DNA from: JAHBNG01 sp039028975
Lineage (GTDB): Bacteria > Chloroflexota > Anaerolineae > Caldilineales > Caldilineaceae
DNA length: 64,000 bases
Direction of reading: 5' to 3'
Assembly: GCA_039028975.1 (NCBI GenBank)
Contig: JBCCHB010000039.1
Span: 1 to 64,000 of the forward strand
Shown: piece by piece, positions 1 to 12,200 of the stretch
Layout of the letters: each line of letters opens with the position of its first letter
Position numbering within the stretch: the stretch's first letter is position 1
Position numbers and translations under genes: made by a program
Notes under the pieces: model-generated
What the model was told of the DNA's origin: nothing
The model's input: only the letters and a program-made list of their open reading frames with translations
Database searches by the model: none

Positions 1-27
1 CCGCCAGATTTTAGTCCCCTTTCGGAC

Positions 28-70
28 ACCGTTTTTCCCTCTTTTAGGGGCGGAACGGCTTTTTTATACA
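28..70 (+). terminator. Intrinsic terminator-like hairpin
   Basis: CCGTT pairs with AACGG and an inner CCC pairs with GGG (29-58); a T-rich tract follows on the + strand (60-66). It fits the end of a + strand gene lying left of the window. The same hairpin could also sit downstream of the giant minus-strand gene, but no T tract follows in that orientation. Confidence 0.5.
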
Positions 71-201
71 ACCTTTTTCTCATTCGGTCATGCTCCTATG
101 CTTGACCTCTTTTTTCTATGCCCTAACAGCCAAACTCAAGGTCCGCTTTGTAGCCCAGCGGGTTCACCCCTGGGCGGACTGGGCGGATATCACCCCCAAA
201 C

Positions 202-3200
202 CTACTTCACCACAATCGGCAAGAAAATCACATTCTGACCTTCACCTAAATCCACAACCCCCACATCCACCAAGACCGTGCCGCCAGACACCATAACAAC
301 CTCTACAAAATATCGAACCGCGTCACCATTGGCCGTCGGTGCTTCTTGCCAATCATAGTCGGCCCCACTCGTACGACCCGACTGTTGGGCCACAATCGGC
401 GCATCTGTAACACGTAACCGTTGGCCATCAGCATTCTCCCGCCAGATGTGGAAGCCTTGGATCCCTCTTTCATCATCCGTGGACCAGCGCACGGTAACGG
501 TCTGATTTGCCAACGTGACGCTCTTCTGGACCAAGGTGACTGCTGTTGAGCTAAAGATGCTGATGCTTGCGCTACGGCTGATATCATCCAAGCTGCGAAC
601 AAGTACCGTGGCTTGGCTCTGCGGAAGTAGGGTCGTGTCACGGACCACGATAAAGGCGATGGTGAGTGAGAGCATGGCATCGGGGTCCAACTGTGAATCG
701 GCCAAAGTGGACTCTGCTGCCTGAATGGTAACGGCTGAGTGGGTGGCGCCCGCCAACAGGTTAGACCAGTTCAACACCCCATCATCGGCGGGGTCGTCGG
801 GCGGAACGCTAGCCCCGTCAAAGCGCATATAGGCTGACGAATAGATGCTCGTCAGCGGCAATGTGGTTATAGAAACGCCGCTGGTATTAGTAACTTGAAC
901 TGTAAAGCTTATTGACTCTCCTAAACGCACCGGTGACAGCGTATTTAACTTGATGTCCAATGCTATCGGCGGCTCAGTCGTGGGCGCAACCGTCGATGTT
1001 GCCGTTGGCGTCGGTATGACCGTGGATGTAATGGTCGGCGTTGGCGTTGGCTGGCTAGTTGATGTCGCAGTCGGTGTTGGTATGGCCGTTGATGTTGGTG
1101 TTTCTGTAGGCGTAGCCGTCGGCGTGGCCGTCGGTACCGCTTCTACGCGAACCGTGACGGGCCGGTTGGCTGACAGCACAGGCATACCCGTATCGCTTAC
1201 AACCACGCTAAAGGTATGGATGCCGACCATCGAGCCTTCCGCAGGCGTCCAAGTAAACTGGCCATTGCCGTCGATGGCGGCCCCTGCTGGTGCGCCTTGC
1301 AGACCATAGGTGAGTGTCTGGGTTGGCACATCGCTATCAGTTGCCGTGGCCAAGAAGGTGAGCGTTTGGGTTTCGATGACGCTTTGGGCCGGAATCGCTG
1401 GTAAGATTGGAGGGCTGTTCACCTCCAGCACATTAATCACCACTTGTTGGCTGTCTGTGAGGTTGCCCGTATCGCTGACCACAACGGTAAAGGTGTAGCT
1501 GCTGCCGCCCTCTACTTCGCTTGGCGTCCAGATGATGCGACCAATAGCGTCAACGGTCGCTCCTACGGGTCCATCTACAAGGCTGTAGGTCAGCATTTGC
1601 TCAGGCAGGTCGATGTCGGTAACGGTGGTGGTTACCGTGAGGGTCACCGTTTCGGTGATGGTTTGAGCAGCGATAGGTGCCAGCAGCGGAGCCGTATTCG
1701 ACTCATATACCGTAATCACCACCGGCTGGCTAGCAGTCAGAATTGGCGCTCCTGTATCGCTAACGACCACACTCACGGTGTAGACGCCAGGACCGTCCAC
1801 CTCAGACGTGGTCCAAGAGAAATTGCCGTTATTGTCCAGCGTTGCGCCGTTGGGCAGGTCAATTGCGCCAAAGGTTATGCCATCGCCATTGGGATCGCTG
1901 CCCACCGACGTAAAGGTCACCGTTTGGGTTTCGGTGATGGTTTGGGGTGCGATTGGTGCGAGGATTGGCGGAGCGTTAACGACGGTGAGCGTCGCGCTGC
2001 TCTGATTATTGTTCAGAACGCTTTCATCTGTCGCGGCGGCAATCGTGGCTGTGTTGGTGATCAGGCTAGCCGCTAGCGGCACGGTGAGTTGCCCCGTCAC
2101 CTGAATTTGTCCTACTTCACCAAGGTCCAGCTCTTCCACCTGCCAGACATAATTTGCTCCGCCCGTGGTAGTGATGAGCTTGTTGCTGCTCACGCTCAGG
2201 TTGGTCAGGCTAATGGGGATGATGTCGGTGATGACCACGCCGCTGGCGGCCAGGGTGCCGTTGTTGGCAAAGGCCAGGGTGTAAGTGATGGTGTCGCCTG
2301 GTTCGGCAGTTGTTGGCGTCACGGTCTTAGAGAGTGCGAGATCGGGCGCAGCTCCCGTTCCGGCAATCAAGAAGTGATACACAGAAGCGTAGCGGTCGTT
2401 GGTATCCGAAATAGTGACGGTCGCATGAACAGTGCCGGGTGCAGTGGGCATAAAGCCGATCTCAAAGGTAGTTGAGCCATTAGCCGTGACAGGGCTGCTG
2501 GGTTGCTGCGTCACGTCAAAGCTGGACGCACTTGCACCGCTGAGGCTCACCTTGGGCGTCTGATTCAGGACAAGATCTGCCTGCCCGCTGTTGACGATGG
2601 TGAAGGTGTGGGTAATCGGGCCGCTGCCAACGCCATGTACACCAAAGTCAGTCCCATCGCCAATCGTGGGCGTGGTGTCGCCGATGAAGATGGTGGTGCC
2701 TTGATAGCGCACGCTCATGTCGGGACCAAGGACGGTGACATTGGCGCTGCCACTGTTGTTGGCCATGGTCACTTCGGAATCGGCTGTCGAGACGGTCGCG
2801 GCGTTGGCAAGGACCGTATCCTGTTGCAGCGTGTCGCTCAGAATACCTGTGATGGTAACAGTCTGTCCCTCTCCGGCAGGAATCGCGCCGACGTCACAGG
2901 TTATGGGCTGGCCGCTAGTACAACCCACACCGCTGACCAGTGCTACAATCTCTGCGCTGCTCAAACCACGGCTGTAGACGCGCACATCATCCAGGCTGCC
3001 GTTGACAAAGCCGACGTTGCTCGTGGCCGTTCCCATCATCCAATCCGCCGCGGTGGCGCTATCAAGCGCGAATGTCCTCGGGGTGTTGAAGATTTCGACG
3101 CCATCCAGATAGCCAGCCCAATTGACGCCATCATAGCGATAGACGATATGATGCCAGTTGGTGTCGGCAATGGTCATCTGTGAACCATCCCGCGGATTAT

Positions 3201-6200
3201 CGCCGCTGTACCCGATGGCAAAGAACTCAACCGCATTGTCCACATACTCGTAGATGACGGCCGCGGTGTTGTTGCGGTTGAGCAAGTAAGTCTGGGACTG
3301 GTTGGTTGAACCGGCCTTGAACCAGAAGGCCAGCGTAAAGTTGTTGCTGATTCGCAATTGCGGGTCGTCCGGTACGCCAATGTACTGGTTGACGCCATTA
3401 AATTGCACCGCGCTTTGGCTTGGCGGTTGCAGTGACGGCACATCGGTCACCCAGGTGACGCCATTAACCAACGTCCCATCGTATTGATGGCCGCTGACGT
3501 CGGTTGCGATAGCGCCACCGCCTGCATCTAGTGGCCAATGGGCTAGCAGACCGTCCGCAGAATGCGAGACGTTGGTCACGCTGATACCACTGGGCAGCAC
3601 ATCAGTCAGTCTCACACTGCTGGCAATGCCAGGACCGATGTTGGAGATGGTCAGCGTGAAGGTGACGGCATCGCCAGGCGCGGCGGCGGTCGGCGTGACG
3701 CGTTTGTCTAGCTGCAAATCGACCAAATTGTTGATGGTCACAACCGTACTGGCTACCTGTGTCGTGACGCTGTTGGTGGCGGTGACGATGGCGGTGTATG
3801 AACCAGGTGCAGCATAGGCGTGATTGATGGCGGCCCCTTGGCCACGATTGCCATCACCAAGTGACCACGTATAGGAGATGCCTGTGCCTGCCGTGACCGA
3901 GGCACTCAACGCACTGCTTTCACCCAGATTGTGGGGGCCGTCGTTGAACGCCGCAAGCCCCACGATGGGTGTATCGTTCACCGTGATACTGATGGTATCG
4001 GTCACTACATTGTTGAGTTGGTCGGTGAGGGTGGCAAGTAGGTTGTAGTGACCGCTGGCCGTGGGTGACCAGAGCTGACTCCACGGCAGTTCGTTGACGC
4101 CGCCGTTGACGGTTGCCAGCGGCGTGCCATTGACAGAAAGAACGAAGGTGGCGATGCCATCGGCGTCGAAGGCGTCTCCACTGATCGTGACCGGCGTATC
4201 GACGCCCAGCGTCAGGATGCCGCCCGCAGGTGGCGTATTAATGGTGACCGAATCGGCAGGATTCAGCTCGATGGCCCAGTCCGAGAATTGGGTCACGTTC
4301 TGGCGGGTGATGGTGTTGCCGTTGATGGTGCCGCTGTTAATGATACCGGGTGCGCAATCCCACGTTTGGCCGCTGCCGGTGTAGCGACAGATGCGGTCGT
4401 TGGGGGTACCATTCTCTAACGGCAGGGTCAAGTCGATGGAGAAACCGTCGCTGCCGTCGTTGGCACAAGTGCCGTGGGGCGTCAGCGTCCAGTAGTTGTT
4501 CGGCTGGATGCGGGTGGTGGCGTTGGGGTGGGTGGTGGCGTGGCGTTCAACCGTCAGACCCGTCAGACAGCCACCGTCGTTGACCACATTGACAATCGCC
4601 TGGATCGGGCCGCCAACGACGACCGTCTCTGGTCCGTTGATCGGCACAGTACGGGTGAAGTTGTCGCCCAGTTGCCATTCCACCGCGCCAATGTCGCAGC
4701 CCCAATCGTCCCGCGGGAAGCCGCGCTGGTCGGTGAGGATCGCTGTGCCACAGCCTGCCGTGTTGGGCGGAATACCGTCAATCAGTGGGCTGGTGCTGCG
4801 CGGCATATGGGCCAACTCAGTCGCACTGATTGACGTAGCGCTTGTCAGCGGATCAAGCTGGGGATCGGCCACCGTGAAATTACAGGAACTGTCGGACGCC
4901 AGATTGTTGGTGCCGTTGGGCGCAAAGGTGGTGTCGCTGTAATCGAAGCGGGCCTTGCAGTTGCGGCTGCCGTTGTGGGCGATGACGCTCCCTTCTAACA
5001 CGGCATGATAGGTAGACGGCGGCGCTTCAAACTCATACTGGAAGCCGGGAATGGCCGCGTTGTTGGGGCCGGTGTTGCTGACTATGGTCGTATTGCGGAT
5101 GGTAAAGCCCAGATGGGTGCGGCTCGAATTCGTTGCCATATGGAAACCCGACGAACTATCGGCAAAGGCACCCGTGTTACGGTTGCCGGAGATGGTGCTG
5201 TTTGTCATGGTGATAATGCCCCGATTGTTGACACCGCCAGGCCCGTTGGTCGACTCGTTGTTGATGATGGCGCTCTGATCCACCGTCAGAAAATCGTAGC
5301 TGGTGAGACCGGAGCCATTGGTACTGTCACGGATCACGCTGTTGGTGATGCGCACAACCGAGGCCGGTCCACCAAAGGGCGAATCGCTGAAAATCCCACC
5401 TCGCGTATTCCTGATAATGACGCTGCTGTCGAGCGTTAGCGTGCCGCCATAGTTGGAAATGCCGCCGCCGGTTTGGCTTTGGTTATCGGCAACGGTGACG
5501 TTGGTCATAGAGAGCCAACCGCTGCTGTAGATGCCGCCACCGCTGCCATTGGCGGCATGAACATTGTGGCTTACCGTGCTGTGGGAGAGGGTCAGCCGCC
5601 CTAGGTTGCGGATGCCTGCACCTTCAAGGTCGCGGTCGTTGTTCAATCCCTTGGTGATGATGAGTCCACTGGCGGTCAGAATGCCGGACGCCGTAATGCT
5701 GATGGGAATGCCCGCGTTCAGGCCGTCGATGGTGGCCTGATTGGTGATAGGCTGGGATGGGGCCAGCCAGTCCGTGGGTAGATGGCCACCGTCGACAATC
5801 ACTTCTTTGTCGATGGTGAGCACGCTGCCATTCACCGCACCCGCGCAGATCCCCGCTACTTTGATGGTTGCGCCGGGGCTAGCCGCTTGGATGGCGTTGC
5901 GCAGCGCGCTGGCGTCCGCACTAGCTGCGTCGGTCACGTTGTCGCCATTAGTCTCCACCAGACATGTGTCTCCAGAGCGGTTAAGATTCACCGTAGCGGT
6001 TGTCTGGAGGAAGTAGCCATCGCTGGCCTGATAGGTGAAGCTGTCGCTCTGTGCATTGTCGGTCAGGTTAATGTCAGTCAGCGTATAGACAAAACTGCCG
6101 TCGGGCTGGAACGTAACCGTGCCGTGGGTGGGTGAGACGGTGAGGGTCGCGCTGATCAACCCCTGATCATTGCCCAGAACGCCTGGTGCATTGACGACGA

Positions 6201-9200
6201 GCGGTTGGCCAGGAACCACCGCGTACGTGTCATCGACCGCGGCCGCGGTCGGGCGCACCAGCACCGTGAGGGTACGCGTCAGCCAGCCATCTGCATTGCC
6301 AGCAAAGGTCCAATCTGGTGCCGCCCCACCAGTACCGATGCCAATGTCGTCGGTTCCTGCTATCGCCCAGCCGTTCCAGGCCAAGAGGGTCTCTGCCGCG
6401 GCCGCGCGGTGGATCTGCATGGAGCCATAACAGTCGGTCCGGTCGGGGGTGTCATCAAAATCAAGGGTACTGCTACTGCCCCCAATGCCCGAATTCGCAG
6501 CTGCAGTATAACAATGGCTCCAGAACTCGATGTTGCCTTGGGCAAAGGGGCCGCCCGTCGTAACGCCAGCTACGTTGGAGAGTACGTTGACGTTGGTCAC
6601 GTTCTGCTCGAAAAGGGTCGTTACGGGCACGCCGATCTGGGTAGCGTCGCTGGTAAAATCATCCATCGAGACGTAGACCCACTGGCGGTTGGTGCCGTCA
6701 TCTAATTCTAGGTAATAGGCCACCCGATCAAACGGTCCGATCTGGGCCGCATGGTCGATGGCATAGATCGGTTGGGTTGGCGCATAGTCCCCATCTGTTG
6801 GAATGGGTAATTCATAGACGAGCCGATATTGGTCAATTTCAGGAATGGTTGCCAATCCCCCATCGCCGGGCTGCTCAATGAGATCCGTGCTGCACTGGCC
6901 AACCGAATCGCAGGCCGCGACCTGCACGTTTTGGATCGGCAGCGTGCCTGTGCCCGAGTTCAACCCAACGAGGTGTTGCGTATTGCTGAAGGTATCCACA
7001 TACCAAGAGGCCGTCTCGTAGGTGGGCGTGGGCGCATTCGGCAGGGCACAATCCCAACTGCTATCGACCAGATATTGATCATCAGCACGACAGGAGACTT
7101 GGACCTGGGCGTTGGCCGTATCAAAACTCACGGCAGCCGCAACGCGTGGGGCCACCGTATCGATCAACCCAGTCCATACCGGGCCGATAGTGTTGGTGAA
7201 GCCCAGGGTGTTGGTCAGTGCCAGGTCCATGCGGTGGGGGGCTTCGACGGCATCGCCGATGGTATAGGACCACGTACTGAAGGGGCTGTTGGGCTGATCC
7301 AGCGTTAAGTTTCGCCAACTGTCGACCTCGCTTGCCAGCGAATAGAGATTGAATTGGGCCTGCGCCATGCCCGTGTCCAACACATTGGCAATGTCGTAGA
7401 TTTCCTCTGGCTCTAAGGCCACGCTATACCAGAGCAAATCATCAACCGTCCCCATGATGCCGTTGGCGGCCGCGCCCCCATTGCTGGCGGCACCCAGCGT
7501 TAACGGCAGACCAAGCGTCAGGGTCTGGGTCACAGTGTCGGTGGCCGTGCCATCCACATAGGCCGTCCATGCGGCGCCATCGCTCACAATGGCAAGGTGA
7601 TGCCATACGTTGTTATTTAATGGGGCAGAGGCACTTTGGCTGCTGGTGCCGTTGTTGACAATCAGCGTTTGCAGGTTGCGGTCAAGGGCCAGGGTATTGC
7701 CGTTGACCGTCGCCAGAATCGGGTCATAGCCGTTGACGCTGCTGGTCCAACTGGGCTTGAACCAGAGCATAAGCGTGCTGACGGTTGATGTAATCGGTCC
7801 AGAAATTGATGTAGTGAGCGCCTCGCCAATGCGAATCTCGTCGCCGTTGCCGGCAAAGGTCGCGCCTTCGCCATAATGACCTGGAACACCAGTCGCCGGA
7901 CAAGCAGTACAGGTGATGGAATGCATACTGCCAGAACCATCCACCAAGGGGGCTGCACCCACAAAGGGCAGATGTAGTCCCGGATTGGGTGGATAGGGCA
8001 GGGCGTGGGCGAAGCCATGAACGGTGGTCTTGGTGCTGCTGATGATGTCGCGGGCCATCAACACGCCACCTTGGGGCCTTAAGCCATTGAGCTGTACCGT
8101 GCCGAGGATGCCGCTAAAGCCGTTGCCCACCGCGTCTTGAGCCGTCAATTCCACATGGTAGGTGCCGTAGGGCGGGCTATCAAAGGGGACAGTTACTTGC
8201 CACTGATTACCCGTTACAGCCGCAGGCAACCAGCTACTGACCGCGCGGCCATTTTCCAGCAGGCGCACGTAGACTGAGCTGGTATCTACACCGCTCACCG
8301 GATGGAAACCTGCTCCTGAGTCGCTGACGGTCCCGCCAAGGGTCACGCTGCGCGTCATCGTGCCGGTGACGGGCAGGACATTGGGGTAGGCACTCAAAGT
8401 GGCCTCGGGCGGCAAGGCATCCACTTCAAAAGAGCTGGTGACCTGGGTCCCAAATCCGGCGTGATCGATCACCCAGGCCGAGAGATAATAAGTACCGCCG
8501 CCGAACAGATATCCGTCGGGGATGGATAGAACTGCATTGGTCTCGGTCAATGGATCGGTGGCAAGCAAGCGGTGCGCGCCCCAGGGTCTGGAGATAGTTG
8601 GCGGTAAGATCTGGGCCACGCCCATGCCTGCATCTGCCGCGGTTAACAGCACCTTTTGGCCATCGACAGCACTGAGGGTTTGACTCGACACATGGAATTC
8701 CCCAACCGGCGGATCGTTATCGACCAGCACCACGGGGCGGATGCGGGCGTCGAACCAGCGGGCTTGATATTCGTATTGAGCGCTGATCTGGGCGGGGGCC
8801 AGGGGGCGATTGAAGACGGCAATTTCATCCAGCTTGCCCTCAAAATTGCCGCCGATCTGGGCCGTGTTGCTGGTGCAGTTCCCGGCAACCGTTGTCGTGG
8901 TTGCGGCCACGTCGGGCTGACCGTTGATGTAGAGGGTGCGGATATTGTTGGCGCTGACGGCAGCGATGTGGGTCCAGCGCTGCGCAGCGAGGGTGGCTCC
9001 ACTCACTGTGGTTGCGGTTGAGCCGTCGCAGAAGGTCAGTCGGTTATCCGCCGCACGTTTAAGCTCCATGCCTCCATGCTGGAACAATGTTTGAGATGTG
9101 GTTAGATCAAATTCGGGCCGCACCCACATCATCACCGCATAGTCGTTGGCGGCTAAGCTGGTCAGCTCGGTGCCGCCCAGGGTCAACGTTTGGGTCGCGG

Positions 9201-12200
9201 TAAAGACGGGGGCTTCACGCATCTGGCCCCGTTCGCCCGCGGTGGGGCAACTGCTCTGCCCTGAACCGCAAGAGACGGTCAAGGCACCGGTACCGCTATT
9301 CACAAAGTTTGGACTGGCAGCGGGTAACGCGGGCTGTTCCTCATCCAGATGTAGATTGAGCGCGGGCGTCTCGGCCATGACGGCTTGAATCTCGGCGGCA
9401 CTCATGGCTTGAGAGGTGATGATGAGGTGATCCAGCCAACCCTGGTAATTATCCACCTGATCGGTCGTGTAGTTGCCGCCCAAGTTGAGGATAGTATCGG
9501 TTGGGACCACAAAGTTGGCGGCAGGGAATTCGCCTGCTTGAACACCATTGACAAAGAGGCGCACCACATTGGCCGCGGCATCCCGCTGCCAGGCCAAGTG
9601 AACCCACTGGTTGGCCGTTAGCGTCGGGCCGCTGGTGACATACTCCTGAACCGTGCCGGTGGTGGGATCATAGCCCGCCATGTAAAGCTTGTTCTCCTTG
9701 ACGCCAAAGCCAGCCGGTTTATAGGTGTTATAGGTGCCAAAGCCCAAGCGTGGTCTGGCTGCAATTAGATCGCGCACGCCGCTCCAAGTGGTGGCATTGA
9801 CCCAGCCCATGATGGTAAAGGAGACGTCCGAACCAAAGCCAAAATCGGAGGCAATCCACATGAAGTCGAGGGAATCATTGCGGATATTATTTTCAAAGAG
9901 AAGAGCTTGATTGTTGAGGCTGGGCAGACCGCTCTCGGGGCATGGCTCGTAGAGACATTCAATTTTGCGGTTGTTGCGGCTATCATAGAAGACTTGGCTG
10001 GCTGGTGGCTCATCAAAGTGGAATTCGTAGAGCCGGAAGCCAGTGGCGCTTTCACGCTGAATCTCCACATCGGAGAGGCTGCGGCTATAGATGGCGAGAT
10101 CGCGCATGCCGCCCATAAACGAGTTGTCGGCTGATCCTCTGCCGCCGAGAACCCATTCGTAGATAGAGCCACAGAGGGGCGGTGTGCTGACTTCCGTTCC
10201 GGCCTGCCCATTGACGAAGATGGCCGCTTTGGAGCCATCGTAGCGGAAAACCAGATGATTCCACTGATTCCAGACCAGATTGCCGCCGCCGTTGACTCTG
10301 GTGCTGCTGGTCCCAGCGCAATTGGCTCCGCTGTGGAAATCAGCATAGATATGGGTGCCATTGGCTGCAACTTTGGCATCAATCACAGGGTAAGTGGCGC
10401 TGAAATAGGGATTGTCCATCCACAAGAGATTGCGCTCTGCCGCAAAGGCTTGATTGGGCAGAACCCAGAAACTGACGGTGAGGGGCGCGTCAAGCTGATC
10501 ATTAAATGGGAAGATGCCCGATAGCGCGTCGTTGGTATCAAAAAGCGCATAGCCGTTGCTAAAGTCTGGGCAGTTGAGGAACCCAGCGGCAACGTGGGTC
10601 CAACATTGGGCATGGGTCGCCAGGCCCGAGCGGTCTGGCACGCGGTTATAGCCAGCATTATTGGGCACGCTGATGCCGCCCATGGTGACCATCTGCCGGA
10701 TGTCGGAGGTGGTTGGCGCGGTCGTCCCCACATCCTCCGTCACCGCGCCCGCCCGTAAGGTCACATTGGCGGTTTGGGTTTGGGGGAAGAGGGCTGGATC
10801 GGCATAGAGCGAACCCGTGAAGGTCATGACCTCTTGTCCGCCCAAAATAAAGGATTGGGTCTGCTGGACCGCGTCTTCGGGCAGTTCGGCCTCCATGAGA
10901 CCGCGCGATTGAAGGATGGTGTCCAGATTGCTCTGAACCCGCACGCTGTAGTTGAAGGAGCTGCCCGCCTTCACCATATAATCATTTTGCGCTGACGCTT
11001 TGACATCGGCTGACTCGATTTTGAGCGGTTCGACGCTGTAGGGTGCACGCGGGTTGAATTTGTAGATGGACTCGTAGTGATCGCTGTTGAGATCGGCATC
11101 AGTATCGGGCAGATTGGGATCGGCCGTGACTGCCGTGAGCTGGGGCGTGCCGCTCTCGTAGGCGTAGACGATCTGCCAACCGCCAGACCAAGCGTTGGCA
11201 TCGTTGCCGGGTGCGCCCGCGTAGCCTGCGGGGTGGAAAACTTCTTCGCCATCTAACAGGCCGTCGTTGTCACTATCTGGCGCAATCGGATTGGTGCCAT
11301 AGAAGATCTCCCAATAGTCGATGAGACCGTCGTTATCGGCGTCGGCAACCTGGGGATTGAAGTTGTTCTCTAGCTCCCAAAAGTCGGTTAGGCCATCGTT
11401 GTCGGTGTCGATGGTGCTGTCATTGGGATCGATGCCGCCGGCAGCCGCGCTGAGCAGACCATCGCCATCCCCATCTTTCAGCGTCGGGAATCGGTTGTCC
11501 CATGCCATCCGGACGCCGCCGCTATTTGAGCCATTATTGGATGAGCCGCTGCTGGTCAGGGTCACAAATTCGCCAAAGGTGGCGGGCAACACGTCGAACT
11601 TAAAGAGGTTGCCCAGATAGTTGGGGTTGGCGTAGCGCTGACGTTTCTCCTCGCATTGGTAATAGGACGCTTCGCGAAGGGGAACCAGCCAACAGCTCAT
11701 CACTGGGAGCGCGGCTGATTCTGTCAGGTAGAAGGAGAAGCTTTGGTTTAACCCAGCTTGTTGGAGGGGGGCTTGACCAGCGGCCAAGAAGGTATGGGCC
11801 AGACGATAGTTAGAGCCGCCGCCATGCTGGGCCCAACTGATGTGGCCCAAATCCAGATTGTTGGCCGGTGCCCCATTCGCGGTGGCCGTCAAATGGTAGG
11901 CAAAGGTTGTGCGCTGCAGGAACGAGGCGGGTACGCGACCTGTATGAAATAAGCCGTGTCTGGGTAGTTGATACCTCCAGGGCGGGGCCTCCGGATAGAG
12001 ATTGTTGGTCACATTGAGGCTGACATTGACCTGGTTGCCCACGGTATAGCCCTTGGCTTCATCCGCCAGGGTCGCGGCATTGATGGCAATGGCCATGCGT
12101 TCGGCATTGGCGAGATCGATTGGCACCGTAAATTTGTAAATTGCCTCAGAGATGGCTTGGGTCAACGAGCCGATGATGCCCTGACAGACAAAGCTGTTGG

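Noticed and set aside
1444..3183. Long + strand ORFs (210 and 226 codons) opposite the 3' part of the giant gene
   Set aside because: They are antisense shadows of a GC-rich repeat-coding frame; the minus frame holds clear domains and the plus frames have no recognisable family or ribosome sites.
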